Part shown: piece by piece, positions 17,936 to 26,665 of the stretch
How the letters are laid out: every line of letters starts with the position of its first letter
Position numbering within the stretch: position 1 is the first letter of the stretch
Made by a program: the position numbers and the translations under genes
The notes under the pieces: generated by a model
What the model was told of the DNA's origin: nothing
Seen by the model: only the letters and a program-made list of their open reading frames with translations
The model's database searches: none
Assembly: GCA_030849465.1 (NCBI GenBank)
Contig: JARVLF010000015.1
Coordinates: 1,178,001 to 1,242,000, forward strand
Direction: 5' to 3'
Origin: Moesziomyces globuligerus
Taxonomy: Eukaryota > Basidiomycota > Ustilaginomycetes > Ustilaginales > Ustilaginaceae
Length of the DNA stretch: 64,000 bases

Positions 17936-20704
17936 CTAGTTGCGGAGTGCAAGGTCTTGAAGCCAGGCGGGTTCGATGATGCTGACGGTGCGTGCAAACG
18001 TTTGGGTCGTGAAGACGAGCTCTTCAAACAGGATCGCATCCGTCTGCCTCGCCGCACGCTCGCGCGCCATCTTGGACGGATGCAAGCTCGACGACGGATG
18101 GATCTTGAACGTGCCACCCGCGCCGGCAGCCGAGGTGATGCGCTTGTACGTGTTGGGCGCCGAAGGCTGCTTGAGCGCCGCATTCGCCACTCTACCCTCG
18201 AGCAGCGCCTGCCTCAACCCCACAAAGTGCTCGTCCTCTTCCCCCTCCACCCCACCCTCCACCTTCCTGGTGACGAAAAGCCCTTGCCTGTCCCCTGCGT
18301 CCGATCCCTCGCTCGCCTCGTCGTCCTCGCTCTCCTCCTCATCCTCGCTTTTGCCACGATCATCGTCGTCGCAGACGATCTTTTGCTGTCGACAGATGGT
18401 GCGGAGCTGGTTGCGGATGTGCAGCACGTTCTTGACCGCTTTCTGGTGCACGTAGTGGTTGCGACACCATGCTTTGAGCTGCTCCCTCGCCTCGTGCTCC
18501 ACCACCTTCCGATCCGCCTTGCTCTCCTTGCGCGCAGCAAGCAGCTGCTTCACCTTATCCGCCTCGGACAGATAGGCGTACAGCACCGTAAGCAACGTAG
18601 CGTGGTCGCCCGACGCGTGCACAAACGTCGCTTTCGCCCGGTTGGCTTCGTCCCTCTTTTCCTGATCCGTCGGTTCGACGAGGATGGATCGGTCGGACGA
18701 CAGCACGGCGATCAGATCGCGCAGCTGCCGCGCCACCACAGGCCCCTTGTCCGCTGCAGCGATCAACGATCGCGAGTACGAAGGCGAGACGGGAAGCATG
18801 GCCATCTTCATGCCGATCGCAGTCAGCACGAGCTTGGCCTCGGCTTTGCCGTCCTTGCCGAGCTTGAGGCCGTTACTGGCCGGGCTGGTGCGGATGTCGA
18901 GCGCGCCGAGCTGGATGAGCTGGAGCACGGACTCCTGCAGACCGGCGGGATCGGGGCTGTCGAGCCAGTCGAACGTGTACGGATCCTGCCCCATGGCGCA
19001 GAGCTGGAGCACGGCCGCGGCCAAATCGGTGCGGACGATCTCGGGCGTGCCCGCCAGCGGGAGCGACTGGAACGCCTGCTGCGTATAGAGCCTGTAGCAC
19101 TCACCCGCTCGCTCTCTCCCTGCTCGTCCTGCCCTCTGCCGCGCAGCCGACTGGCTGATCTCCTGCACCTGGAGCGTCTCCACCGCCGTGCCTGGCGTGT
19201 AGACCTTCTCCTTTGCCAGCCCGCAGTCGACGACGAATACGATGCCCGGGATGGTGATACTCGTCTCGGCGATGTTGGTCGCCAGCACAACTTTGCGCGT
19301 GCGGGGCGGCGTTGGGCCGAACACCTTGGCACTCGCGCTCGGGCCGAGCGCCGCATAGAGCGGGGCGATCATGAGCGCCATGGGCAGCGGCTTGTTCTCG
19401 GCCTCGGCCCAGGCGGGAAGCTCGGACGAATACAGCTCGAGCGCACGCGCCAGCGTGTCGATCTCCTCCTGACCCGTCATGAAGACGAGGATGTCTCCCA
19501 GGGGACGCGAGACGTGGATCTGCAGCACGGTGCGCAGCGCTGCATCCGTCCACTCTTGCGCGGGCTCCTCGGTGTGGAACATGGCGACCTCATGCTGCCG
19601 TCCTTTGACGTACAGGATTGGAACCTGCTGCTTTGCATTGGCAGCAACCAGCGCTTGGGCGTCGTCAACGGTCGCGTTCGCCTTGAGCGCAGTCGAAGGC
19701 GTGGCAAAGAAGTTTGCGAATCGATCGGCGTCGAGCGTGGCGGACATGACGATGATCTTGAGCTCGGTCACTTCAGGCTCCGACGCGGGCTTCCCTCGAG
19801 CGAGCCACGACTGGCGCAGCGCCTTGCGTTGGCGCTGGATTCGCTTGGCCAGTCCGAGCACCTGGTCGGTTCGCAATGTCCTCTCGTGTGCCTCGTCGAT
19901 GATGAGCACCGAGTACTTGAGCAGAAGGTTAGAGCGCAGCGCAGTCGAGACGGGGCCGGTGCTCTGCGCAGGAGAGATATCGCCGATCATCTCACGGAGG
20001 ACCATGCCGTCGGTCATGAACTTGACGCGCGTGTTGCGAGTGGTGCGGTCCTCGAAACGGATGCGGTAGCCGACCAAGCCGCCAGCAGCGGTCCTTGCCT
20101 TTCCCCTGACGTTGGGCAGCATCGCTGGATCTGGTTGACCCATCTCGACTGCGACACGGCGTGCGAGCGAGGTTGCAGCGACTCGTCGAGGCTGGGTGAC
20201 GCCGATCATCTGGACTGGATGGCGAGCGGCGAAGCCGGCCTCGAAGAGGAACTGGGGGATCTGGGTGGTCTTTCCGGAACCGGTCTCACCGAGGATGACG
20301 ACCGTGTCGTTGGAGCGGACCGCATCGACGATGGCTTGCTTGCCCGAGGTGATGGGCAGCGCGGTGCGGGATTCGAGGATGCGCGGGTCGACCGCCTTGA
20401 GCGCATCGCGGATCCACGCTGCTGCGGCACCATGAGACGCGAGCGAAGAGGAGGGGCGTGGCTTGCGGGATGGTGAGGACGGCGAGGACGAAAGTGAGGG
20501 GCCTGCTGTAGAGGATGATGTGCCGTTGGTCAGAGTCGCTCTGGAGGGGCTCTGTGCAAACGAGGCAGGCGCGTTGGCGTATTTGCTCTTCTTGTGCTTC
20601 TTCTTGGTGGGCGAGGATGGGTTTGAGGTAGACGGAGAATGGGGCGATGAAGCGATGCCGTCTATTGGCCGCTTGGTGTGCGGCGAATCCTTGTCTAGTG
20701 ACAT
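17936..20704 (-). CDS. DEAH-box RNA helicase, Dhr2/DHX33-like
   Basis: The protein has 922 residues. I chose ATG 20704 (MSLDKDSPHTKRPIDGIASS); the in-frame ATG at 20962 adds 86 leader-like residues. The N-terminus is disordered with a lysine-rich nuclear signal (KKKHKKSK). Helicase motifs are GETGSGKTTQIPQF (Walker A) near 134, TQPRRVAATSLARRVA, DGMVLREM, DEAHERTLRTDQVLGL (DEAH) near 268, VMSATL, VFMTGQEEIDTLARAL, TNIAETSITIPGI and QRAGRAGR. HA2 and OB-fold (DUF1605) regions follow. Relatives of this compact type are yeast Dhr2 and animal DHX33, which act in small-subunit rRNA processing; assignment within the DEAH/RHA family is provisional. It converges with the arabinitol dehydrogenase gene. 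A 1.7-kb gap separates it head-to-head from the MAP kinase gene. Confidence 0.85.
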   Translation of the reverse strand: MSLDKDSPHTKRPIDGIASSPHSPSTSNPSSPTKKKHKKSKYANAPASFAQSPSRATLTNGTSSSTAGPSLSSSPSSPSRKPRPSSSLASHGAAAAWIRDALKAVDPRILESRTALPITSGKQAIVDAVRSNDTVVILGETGSGKTTQIPQFLFEAGFAARHPVQMIGVTQPRRVAATSLARRVAVEMGQPDPAMLPNVRGKARTAAGGLVGYRIRFEDRTTRNTRVKFMTDGMVLREMIGDISPAQSTGPVSTALRSNLLLKYSVLIIDEAHERTLRTDQVLGLAKRIQRQRKALRQSWLARGKPASEPEVTELKIIVMSATLDADRFANFFATPSTALKANATVDDAQALVAANAKQQVPILYVKGRQHEVAMFHTEEPAQEWTDAALRTVLQIHVSRPLGDILVFMTGQEEIDTLARALELYSSELPAWAEAENKPLPMALMIAPLYAALGPSASAKVFGPTPPRTRKVVLATNIAETSITIPGIVFVVDCGLAKEKVYTPGTAVETLQVQEISQSAARQRAGRAGRERAGECYRLYTQQAFQSLPLAGTPEIVRTDLAAAVLQLCAMGQDPYTFDWLDSPDPAGLQESVLQLIQLGALDIRTSPASNGLKLGKDGKAEAKLVLTAIGMKMAMLPVSPSYSRSLIAAADKGPVVARQLRDLIAVLSSDRSILVEPTDQEKRDEANRAKATFVHASGDHATLLTVLYAYLSEADKVKQLLAARKESKADRKVVEHEAREQLKAWCRNHYVHQKAVKNVLHIRNQLRTICRQQKIVCDDDDRGKSEDEEESEDDEASEGSDAGDRQGLFVTRKVEGGVEGEEDEHFVGLRQALLEGRVANAALKQPSAPNTYKRITSAAGAGGTFKIHPSSSLHPSKMARERAARQTDAILFEELVFTTQTFARTVSIIEPAWLQDLALRN

Positions 20705-21060
20705 GATGGGAAGCCGGGACTCTTGAGTGATCAATGGAAGGTATCTGGATGAGAGGGAGGGAGGATGGAGCTCCGCCTGGCAGCGAATTTGACGAGGGCC
20801 AGAAGCTGCAGCTTGCCAGAACCCGAAAAAAAGCGCCAGGGTCCGACCGATTTCCGAGGCGCCATTTTGCGAAAGACTCGCGCTACGTTTCTGTCGGCGT
20901 AACATTGTAATTCTTTCCTCAGCTCCGGTCAGGATATGCTGGAGCTTCCGATGCATCGGCAAGTCTCATGCTATCAATGCCATACGAAATCCTATTGCAG
21001 GAGCAGGCAGCTCGAGGGATGTGTGCGAGAGATTTGCGGTGCAGCCGGGTGGAGTGTGCC

Positions 21061-21102
21061 GGGGTGCGAGCACGGGGGTGCGAGCACGGGGGTGCGAGCA
21101 CA
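21061..21102 (+). repeat. Three tandem copies of a 14-bp unit (GGGGTGCGAGCACG)
   Basis: Two exact copies and a third differing at the last base lie about 360 bp upstream of the DEAH helicase start. Each unit contains GTGCGAGCAC, a near-palindrome, so the array could present repeated binding sites. Confidence 0.9.
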
Positions 21103-21580
21103 GCCACGAGGAGCAGTCAGGAGCGTGGCATGTTGCGGCTCTAGCACGCCTGATGTGAGCGCTTCGCTGTCTGGCTGAGCGCAAAGCCATGGCAGACACG
21201 GTTAATGCCGGCGATCCAGGTGTAGAAGGCGGAGGGAGGTCGACGGAGCTCCTTGGACGTGTGCTGTAGTGGATTCGTTTGGCACTGGGAGCTGCTCGGG
21301 CTCGGCAAAGTCAGCCAGCCAGCTGCCTTGCGCAATTGACTACAGTAGGACGCACAATGGTGCTAGCAAGCGACTCAGACTGTCTAGACTTGTCGGTGGC
21401 AGAGAGAGAGAGGCAAGCGAGCGAATGTGTGTTCCTGCGTCTGTTTGGGCTGCGGCTGCAACTTACTGTAGAGTAGTGCATTGGCTCGGTGTTGTTCTTG
21501 GCCGCAGAATCATGCACGTCGTCGTTCGGAGCTGCGCCGACCGTCAGGAGCTTTTCCGAGACGCCTCTGGTCGAAATGCC

Positions 21581-21610
21581 ATGCTCGCGCTTGCTCGCGC
21601 TTGCTCGCGT
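21581..21610 (+). repeat. Three tandem copies of a 10-bp unit (TTGCTCGCGC)
   Basis: Direct repeats with minor end variation lie in the middle of the helicase/MAP kinase intergenic region. The CGCG core is shared by all copies. Confidence 0.85.
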
Positions 21611-22442
21611 TTCGCTCGAGGGCTGTGCACGCTGATCCAAAGTGATCTGCACGGCTTCGCGGTACAGTACGGTACTGTGACGGCGTCGGCTGCCACACCC
21701 TCTCAGCTCTCCAGAAACGCTCCGGGACATTGCATGCAGCCTTCTGCGAGGCGGAGACATCCACCTCGCCCATGCCGAACTTGGCAACACCATCGACATC
21801 TGCATCGCTCGAGCGGAAAAGATCGTTAGATCGTGTCGGTTGTGTCCCGACGCTGGTGCAGTGGTGGCTTCTCGTTCGACTTGCAACATCACAGCACAGT
21901 GGCGCCCTCAGTGGCGTAGCGGCACGGGTGACTGTGGCAAGTGCATCGACCTGCATCATTCCAAGGCGGTCCGGGAATTTGCTCTTAAAAAGGCGCAGTC
22001 GGTCACCTCGAGGTTGGGTGGAGCCGCATCTGCTAGCCGCTCAGATTCGCGCACACGCACGTGCCCCGGCCGCCGCCGCCCACCGCTTCCGCTCCGCTTC
22101 TCACTCCCACTTCAGTCCCGTTCCTCTCGACGCCGATTCCTCCCTACTCCCTCCTACCGCGCCATCATCTTCATTGCCAGTCTTACACAGCTAGCATCCC
22201 CGAGAATCTCCCATTGCGCTTGCTTCTATCTGGCTTCGGAGCATTCTACAGCCCAACGACACGCGACCAGAACACTGCCTCGCTTCTGATCACTGCCAAC
22301 AACGTGTTGCAGCCTCACATAGATCCAGCCACTTGGGCCAAGCTCCTCATCAGAATCGTCAACCCGCTTCGCATCTCATCGCATCCTCATCGAGCTCAGC
22401 CAAGCGTCCCGGCCATCACCTCCTCTACATAGTCTCGCAAGC

Positions 22443-23786
22443 ATGTCGGCCGTCCCGTCGACGCCCCACCGCACGCCGTACAACGTGCTCAACCAAACCT
22501 TTCTCATAGACAATGCCTACGAGATCACCAAGGACCTCGGTCAGGGTGCCTATGGCTGCGTAGCCGCCGCTACGCACAAGGGCACCGGCGAGAGCGTCGC
22601 CATCAAGAAGATCACCAACGTCTTCACCAAAAAGATCCTCACCAAGCGCGCATTGCGCGAGATCAAGCTGCTCCGCCACTTCCGCGGCCACAAGAACATC
22701 ACCTGCCTCTACGACATGGACATCATCGACCCCGTCGGCTTCAACGAGGTCTACCTCTACGAGGAGCTCATGGAGGCCGATCTGCACGCCATCATCCGCT
22801 CCGGCCAGCCGCTCTCGGACGCCCACTTCCAGTCGTTCATCTACCAGACCCTCTGCGGCCTCAAATACATCCACTCGGCCTCGGTCCTCCATCGCGACCT
22901 CAAACCAGGCAACCTGCTCGTCAATGCCGACTGCGAGCTCAAGATTTGCGACTTCGGCCTCGCGCGCGGCTTCGAGACCGACCCGGAGCTCGCAAAGCAG
23001 GCGGGCGCCGGCGGCTTCATGACCGAGTACGTCGCCACGCGCTGGTACCGCGCGCCCGAGATCATGCTCAGCTTCCAGAACTACACCACCGCCATCGACA
23101 TCTGGTCCGTCGGCTGCATCCTCGCCGAACTGCTCGGCGGCAGACCCATCTTCAAGGGCCGCGACTACGTCGACCAGCTCAACCAGATCCTCCACTACCT
23201 CGGTACGCCGAGCGAAGAGACGCTGCGCCGCGTCGGCTCGCCGCGCGCCCAGGACTACATCCGCTCGCTCCCCTACCAGCCCCGAGTGCCCTTCCAGCGC
23301 CTCTATCCGCAGGCGAATCCGCTCGCCCTCGACCTGCTCGAGCGCATGCTCGAATTCGACCCCGCCAAGCGCATCTCGTGCGAGGAGGCGCTGCAGCATC
23401 CCTACCTCGCCGTGTGGCACGACCCTGCCGACGAGCCCGTGTGCCCGCGCAAGTTCGACTTTGGCTTCGAGGCCGTGGACGATGTCGAGGGCATGAAGAC
23501 GCTCATCCTCGACGAGGTGCGCAGCTTCAGGACCGAGGTGAGGCGCCAGGCGCGCATGATGCAGCAGCCCAAGAGGCAGGAGTCGCTGCCGATCCCAACG
23601 AGGGAGGATATCCAGCGCAGCAGCCCAACGGACGCGGACAATCCGGGGTATGCGCTGCTGGGAGCGAGCACGGGCATCATTCAAGGCGCCAGCAACTCGG
23701 AACACGCGAGCGGCCTGCTCGACAATGGCTGCGTCATGGAAGACCCAGCCGAGAGCTTTGAGCGCGAACTCACGCAGGCGAGGTAG
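22443..23786 (+). CDS. MPK1: Cell-wall-integrity MAP kinase, Slt2/Mpk1 family
   Basis: The protein has 447 residues and starts [20 protein letters not shown]. The kinase core is complete: LGQGAYG (32-38), VAIKK with Lys55, HRDLKPGN (150-157), DFGLARG (170-176), the activation loop TEY (194-196) with [10 protein letters not shown], and [18 protein letters not shown]. The common-docking region [11 protein letters not shown] follows the kinase domain. The TEY signature with the N-terminal [19 protein letters not shown] and [19 protein letters not shown] fits the Slt2/Mpk1/Erk5-like fungal branch rather than the mating kinases. Upstream would be a Pkc1-Bck1-Mkk cascade, known for the family but absent from this window. 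The ~90-residue tail ([16 protein letters not shown]...) is short for Slt2. No introns. It is preceded by a long ATG-free leader-like stretch and converges on the Ca3427-like gene with 66 bp between stops. Confidence 0.95.
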   Translation: MSAVPSTPHRTPYNVLNQTFLIDNAYEITKDLGQGAYGCVAAATHKGTGESVAIKKITNVFTKKILTKRALREIKLLRHFRGHKNITCLYDMDIIDPVGFNEVYLYEELMEADLHAIIRSGQPLSDAHFQSFIYQTLCGLKYIHSASVLHRDLKPGNLLVNADCELKICDFGLARGFETDPELAKQAGAGGFMTEYVATRWYRAPEIMLSFQNYTTAIDIWSVGCILAELLGGRPIFKGRDYVDQLNQILHYLGTPSEETLRRVGSPRAQDYIRSLPYQPRVPFQRLYPQANPLALDLLERMLEFDPAKRISCEEALQHPYLAVWHDPADEPVCPRKFDFGFEAVDDVEGMKTLILDEVRSFRTEVRRQARMMQQPKRQESLPIPTREDIQRSSPTDADNPGYALLGASTGIIQGASNSEHASGLLDNGCVMEDPAESFERELTQAR

Positions 23787-23852
23787 ACCCCCATCTTTCA
23801 CACGTGTAATACATATCGGTCAGAAAGCAGTCTTAGCGCGAGGTGGATCTAT

Positions 23853-24945
23853 CTAGGCGACGAGACGCTTGGGTGCGTCGACGAACTTGGCCGGGTCGAT
23901 GCCGGCCTTGAGGACGCCGGCTTTCTCGAGGAGTTCGAGGGTGTGTTTGACGGTCGCGGCCGAGACGGTGGTGGTGTTTGTGTTCTGGCCGGTCGAGGGG
24001 ATGGTGAGGTCGGTGGGGTTGGGGGTTTGTTCGTCTGCCCAACGGACGGTGTTGAGCCAGGACTCGACGTCGTCCTCCTTGTAACCGTGGTGGTTGACGA
24101 TGAAGTTCTTGACCTTTCCACTGGCGCGGGTGTCTGGGTTGGCGAATGCGTGGATGCTGTCCTGGAGCTTTGCGAGGAATTCGTCCAACACGGCGCTGCG
24201 TCCATCGGCCTCTGCGAGAGCGGTATTGGCCGAAGCAGCGATGGTCCAAGATGGCCAGGGCGTAGGCACGTTTCCGATGAACCTGACCTCGCCCGAGTCG
24301 ACGTAAGGCTTGGTGGTGTACCACTCCCACATGAAGCACGACGACGTCCAAGGTTCCTGTCCATTGACGCCATTGCGGAGGTTCTGGAAGGTATCGTTGA
24401 CCTTGAACTCGATCTCAGCATGGTCCTTAGGATCGGACGAGGCATTCCAGCCGTGGTTGAGCGCCATGACCGAGGCCATGATCTGAGAGCCGGAGCCGAT
24501 GCGCGAGATACCGATCTGCGTGCCCTTGAGGTCGTCGATGCTCTGGTACTTGGAGGCGCTAGCGTCGGTGCCCGTGATGACGGCCCAGTTGAGCGAAGTG
24601 CGCACATACGATCCGACCAGCTTGTAGTCCTCGCGTCCCTTGGCGATGCCCGTGATGAGCGCCTCGGTCAGCGCCACCGCCACGTCGATCTTCTGTCCAC
24701 CTGCCTGCGAAGCATCGAGCGAAGTGAGCATCTGGCCCGTGCCGGACGGCTGAAGCACCAGCTCGATGTTGTCCTTGCCCTGTTCACGCGAGCAAAACCG
24801 AGAGCATATCAGTACAGCTGCTCAGGCAAGGTCAGTGCGGGATGACCGAGGCAGGATATGGGCTTACCCAGGGCGTGTCGGCGAGCTGGAGGAGCGGAGC
24901 AGCAAAGTGCTCCGGGACGTAGCCGACGCGAAGCTTGGTGGTCAT
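23853..24945 (-). CDS. Ca3427-like periplasmic-binding-protein-fold protein, one intron
   Basis: The exons are 24945-24868 and 24779-23853 on the minus strand, giving 334 residues. Exon 1 encodes 26 residues, MTTKLRVGYVPEHFAAPLLQ then LADTPW; exon 2 resumes GKDNIELVLQPSGTGQM. The product resembles SsuA/THI5-type substrate-binding proteins, with an N-terminal beta strand, GVALTEAL-type helix and GISRIGSGSQIMASVMAL. The last motif I associate with the fungal Ca3427 family, named for a Candida albicans protein of known structure and unknown ligand. No signal peptide or membrane segment is visible, so the protein is probably cytosolic, unlike its bacterial transport relatives. A thiamine-pyrimidine (NMT1/THI5) role is a weaker alternative, since the His/Cys features of NMT1 were not seen. 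Its promoter is shared with the capping-protein gene and contains an inverted repeat. Confidence 0.8.
24780..24867 (-). other. Intron of the Ca3427-like gene
   Basis: This 88-bp minus-strand intron has a GTAAGC donor and a CAG acceptor. CTGAC and CTGAT branch-site candidates lie 56 and 33 bases before the 3' end. Removing it joins codon 26 (Trp) to Gly-Lys-Asp in frame. Confidence 0.85.
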
Positions 24946-25410
24946 GGTCGGCAGAGATTCTTAGGCGAGCGTCAAGGACGATTGCTTGGCGGTCTGGTGC
25001 TGCTTGAGTGGGTTGGTTTGGGCGCAGTGGGTGGTCCAATATATAGCCGTGAGCGCCAAGAAGAATCGTGATCCGTGCTCTCCTTGCCAAGATTAACTGA
25101 GCATCTTTAGACCCTTTTATTCTTTGGCTCGGAACGGAGAATCGAGCTCCGGGTGGGTTCGAGCGTCGATTCGAGCGTGCGATTCGAGCGTCGAACCCAC
25201 CACCCTTCATTTCAGATCGGATCGGCGTTGACCCTCGACCCGATGAGCTCGATTGAGCACAGACCACAGCTTGGCGGCTGGTCAGGAGTCGACGCCCAAG
25301 CAGCCAGCCCGCACGCACTTGCGACCTCGACTCTACCTCCACTCTCGCTCTCCTCCCGCATTTCGTCATCCACCTCTGCCTTTCTTCCAGGCACCGTTCC
25401 ATCTGCAACC
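24946..25410. promoter_or_regulatory. Divergent promoter, Ca3427-like / capping protein alpha
   Basis: This 465-bp divergent region contains the inverted repeat at 25152-25201. A C/T-rich leader precedes the capping-protein ATG at 25411. AATATATAG at about 25038 (TATATA on either strand) is a plausible TATA element for the Ca3427-like gene. Confidence 0.55.
25152..25201. repeat. Perfect 11-bp inverted repeat enclosing direct repeats
   Basis: GGTGGGTTCGA at 25152-25162 is the exact reverse complement of TCGAACCCACC at 25191-25201. The 28-bp spacer holds further copies of ATTCGAGCG. The element can form a hairpin or present paired protein-binding half-sites. Confidence 0.9.
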
Positions 25411-26580
25411 ATGGCTGCGTCTAGCACGAGCACACGGCTGCACGAGGCATGCTCGCTGCTCGTCCAATCGCCACCGGGCCAGACGTCGCAGGTCTACCAC
25501 GACCTGCGCGGCATCCTCTTTGACGCTGACTCGAACGCCGCCGATAAGCTCGACGACGCTGCGCTTCAGTCCGCCGCCGCCGTCGCGCTTCAGGAGTACA
25601 ACACGCAGCAGCTGGTGACCGCGACGCTGGACGGCGATGCGGCCGACTCGGTCATCATCTGCCAGGCAGGCCAGGCGGCCAACCAGCCCACGGATGCGCA
25701 GCCGGGCGTGAGGCGGTACATCCACCCGCGTGCCCAAAAGACGTTCCTCTTCGACCACATCAAGCGCACCGTCTCGGACGTCCAGCAGCTCAAGGGTGCG
25801 GACGAACAAGCGGAGACGCAGAGGAAGGCGCTCGAAAAGGCGCTCGACGAGTACGTCCGCGACAGGTATCCCGACGGCGTCAGCTCCGTGTTCGCCGTCA
25901 CCAGCGTGCCCGTCCAGGATGCAGACGCGCTGGCCCAGTCGATCCACAAGGCGGCGGTGCTCGACGCAAGCGCCCCGGCCGAAAACACCACCGCCGTCTC
26001 TGCCGACACGGACGACAAGGACGAGAAGCCCGAATCCACCGAAGACGTCAAGCCCGAAGCTTCTGCCGACGCCGAGAAGGAGGAGGAGGAGGATGCGGTT
26101 GCCGCCGTTGCTGCCTCGGAAGCCGTCGAGGCCTCCGCTCCTGCTTCGGCCGAATCTGCACCTCGCGCCGTGGGCAAGACGACGTATGTGATGCATCACG
26201 TCGGCAACCGGTACAACCTGTCCAACTTCTGGTCGGGTCGCTGGCGCGCCTCGTACGTGCTCGACGCCGAGACGCGCACGCTGACGGCGTCGCTGGCGGT
26301 GCACGTGCACTACTTTGAGAACGGCAATGTGCAGCTCAACGCCTCGCGCCCACGCACCTTCAGCCTCTCGCCCGGCGACGCGGCCAGCACGGCCAAGCAG
26401 ATCGCCACGCTCGTCGCACACCACGAAGACGCCTGGCAGACGCAGCTCGAGACGGCCTACGACCAGCTCGCCGAACAGGCGTTCAAGGCGCTCCGCAGAC
26501 AGCTCCCGCTCACGCGCCAGAAACTCGACTGGGACAAGGTGCTCAACTACAAACTCGGCGACCAGCTCGCGCGTTCCTAG
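25411..26580 (+). CDS. CAP1: F-actin-capping protein subunit alpha, with large acidic insertion
   Basis: The protein has 389 residues. I chose ATG 25411 (MAASSTSTRLHEACSLLVQS), which begins the conserved helical stalk; upstream in-frame codons are leader. Conserved alpha-subunit segments are QVYHDLRGIL, RRYIHPRAQKTFLFDH, EYVRDRYPDGVSSVFAV, NFWSGRWRASYVLD, VHVHYFENGNVQLNASR and the C-terminal LPLTRQKLDWDKVLNYKLGD, part of the actin-binding tentacle. The product should pair with a beta subunit (not in this window) to cap actin barbed ends. Typical alpha subunits have about 270-290 residues. The excess comes from a Glu/Asp/Ala-rich insertion at residues ~163-257, between the YPDGV strand and the NFWSGRW strand. 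The nucleotide frame is continuous with no splice-site need, so the insertion is probably translated. It converges with the GMC gene (85 bp between stops). Confidence 0.93.
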   Translation: MAASSTSTRLHEACSLLVQSPPGQTSQVYHDLRGILFDADSNAADKLDDAALQSAAAVALQEYNTQQLVTATLDGDAADSVIICQAGQAANQPTDAQPGVRRYIHPRAQKTFLFDHIKRTVSDVQQLKGADEQAETQRKALEKALDEYVRDRYPDGVSSVFAVTSVPVQDADALAQSIHKAAVLDASAPAENTTAVSADTDDKDEKPESTEDVKPEASADAEKEEEEDAVAAVAASEAVEASAPASAESAPRAVGKTTYVMHHVGNRYNLSNFWSGRWRASYVLDAETRTLTASLAVHVHYFENGNVQLNASRPRTFSLSPGDAASTAKQIATLVAHHEDAWQTQLETAYDQLAEQAFKALRRQLPLTRQKLDWDKVLNYKLGDQLARS

Positions 26581-26665
26581 ATCCCCCCTCACACGCACTC
26601 TTTGCAATGAACGGAAACCTGGTATTTGACTAACAAAGCATCTATCTCGGCGGGGATTGGGGTTT

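Larger units (their letters stand above)
20705..22442. promoter_or_regulatory. Divergent promoter region, DEAH helicase / Mpk1
   Basis: No gene is evident in these 1738 bp. The left half carries two short tandem repeats (21061-21102 and 21581-21610). From about 21776 to the kinase start at 22443 I find no ATG on the plus strand. The last ~380 bases are C/T-rich, as expected of a long scanned leader. A CTTAAAAAGG sequence near 21984 is a weak TATA candidate. Confidence 0.55.

Noticed and set aside
17900..20476. 858-codon plus-strand open frame opposite the DEAH helicase
   Set aside because: It is antisense to a protein with complete helicase motifs. GC-rich third positions create long antisense frames here, and the translation is Arg/Leu/His-rich with no domain.
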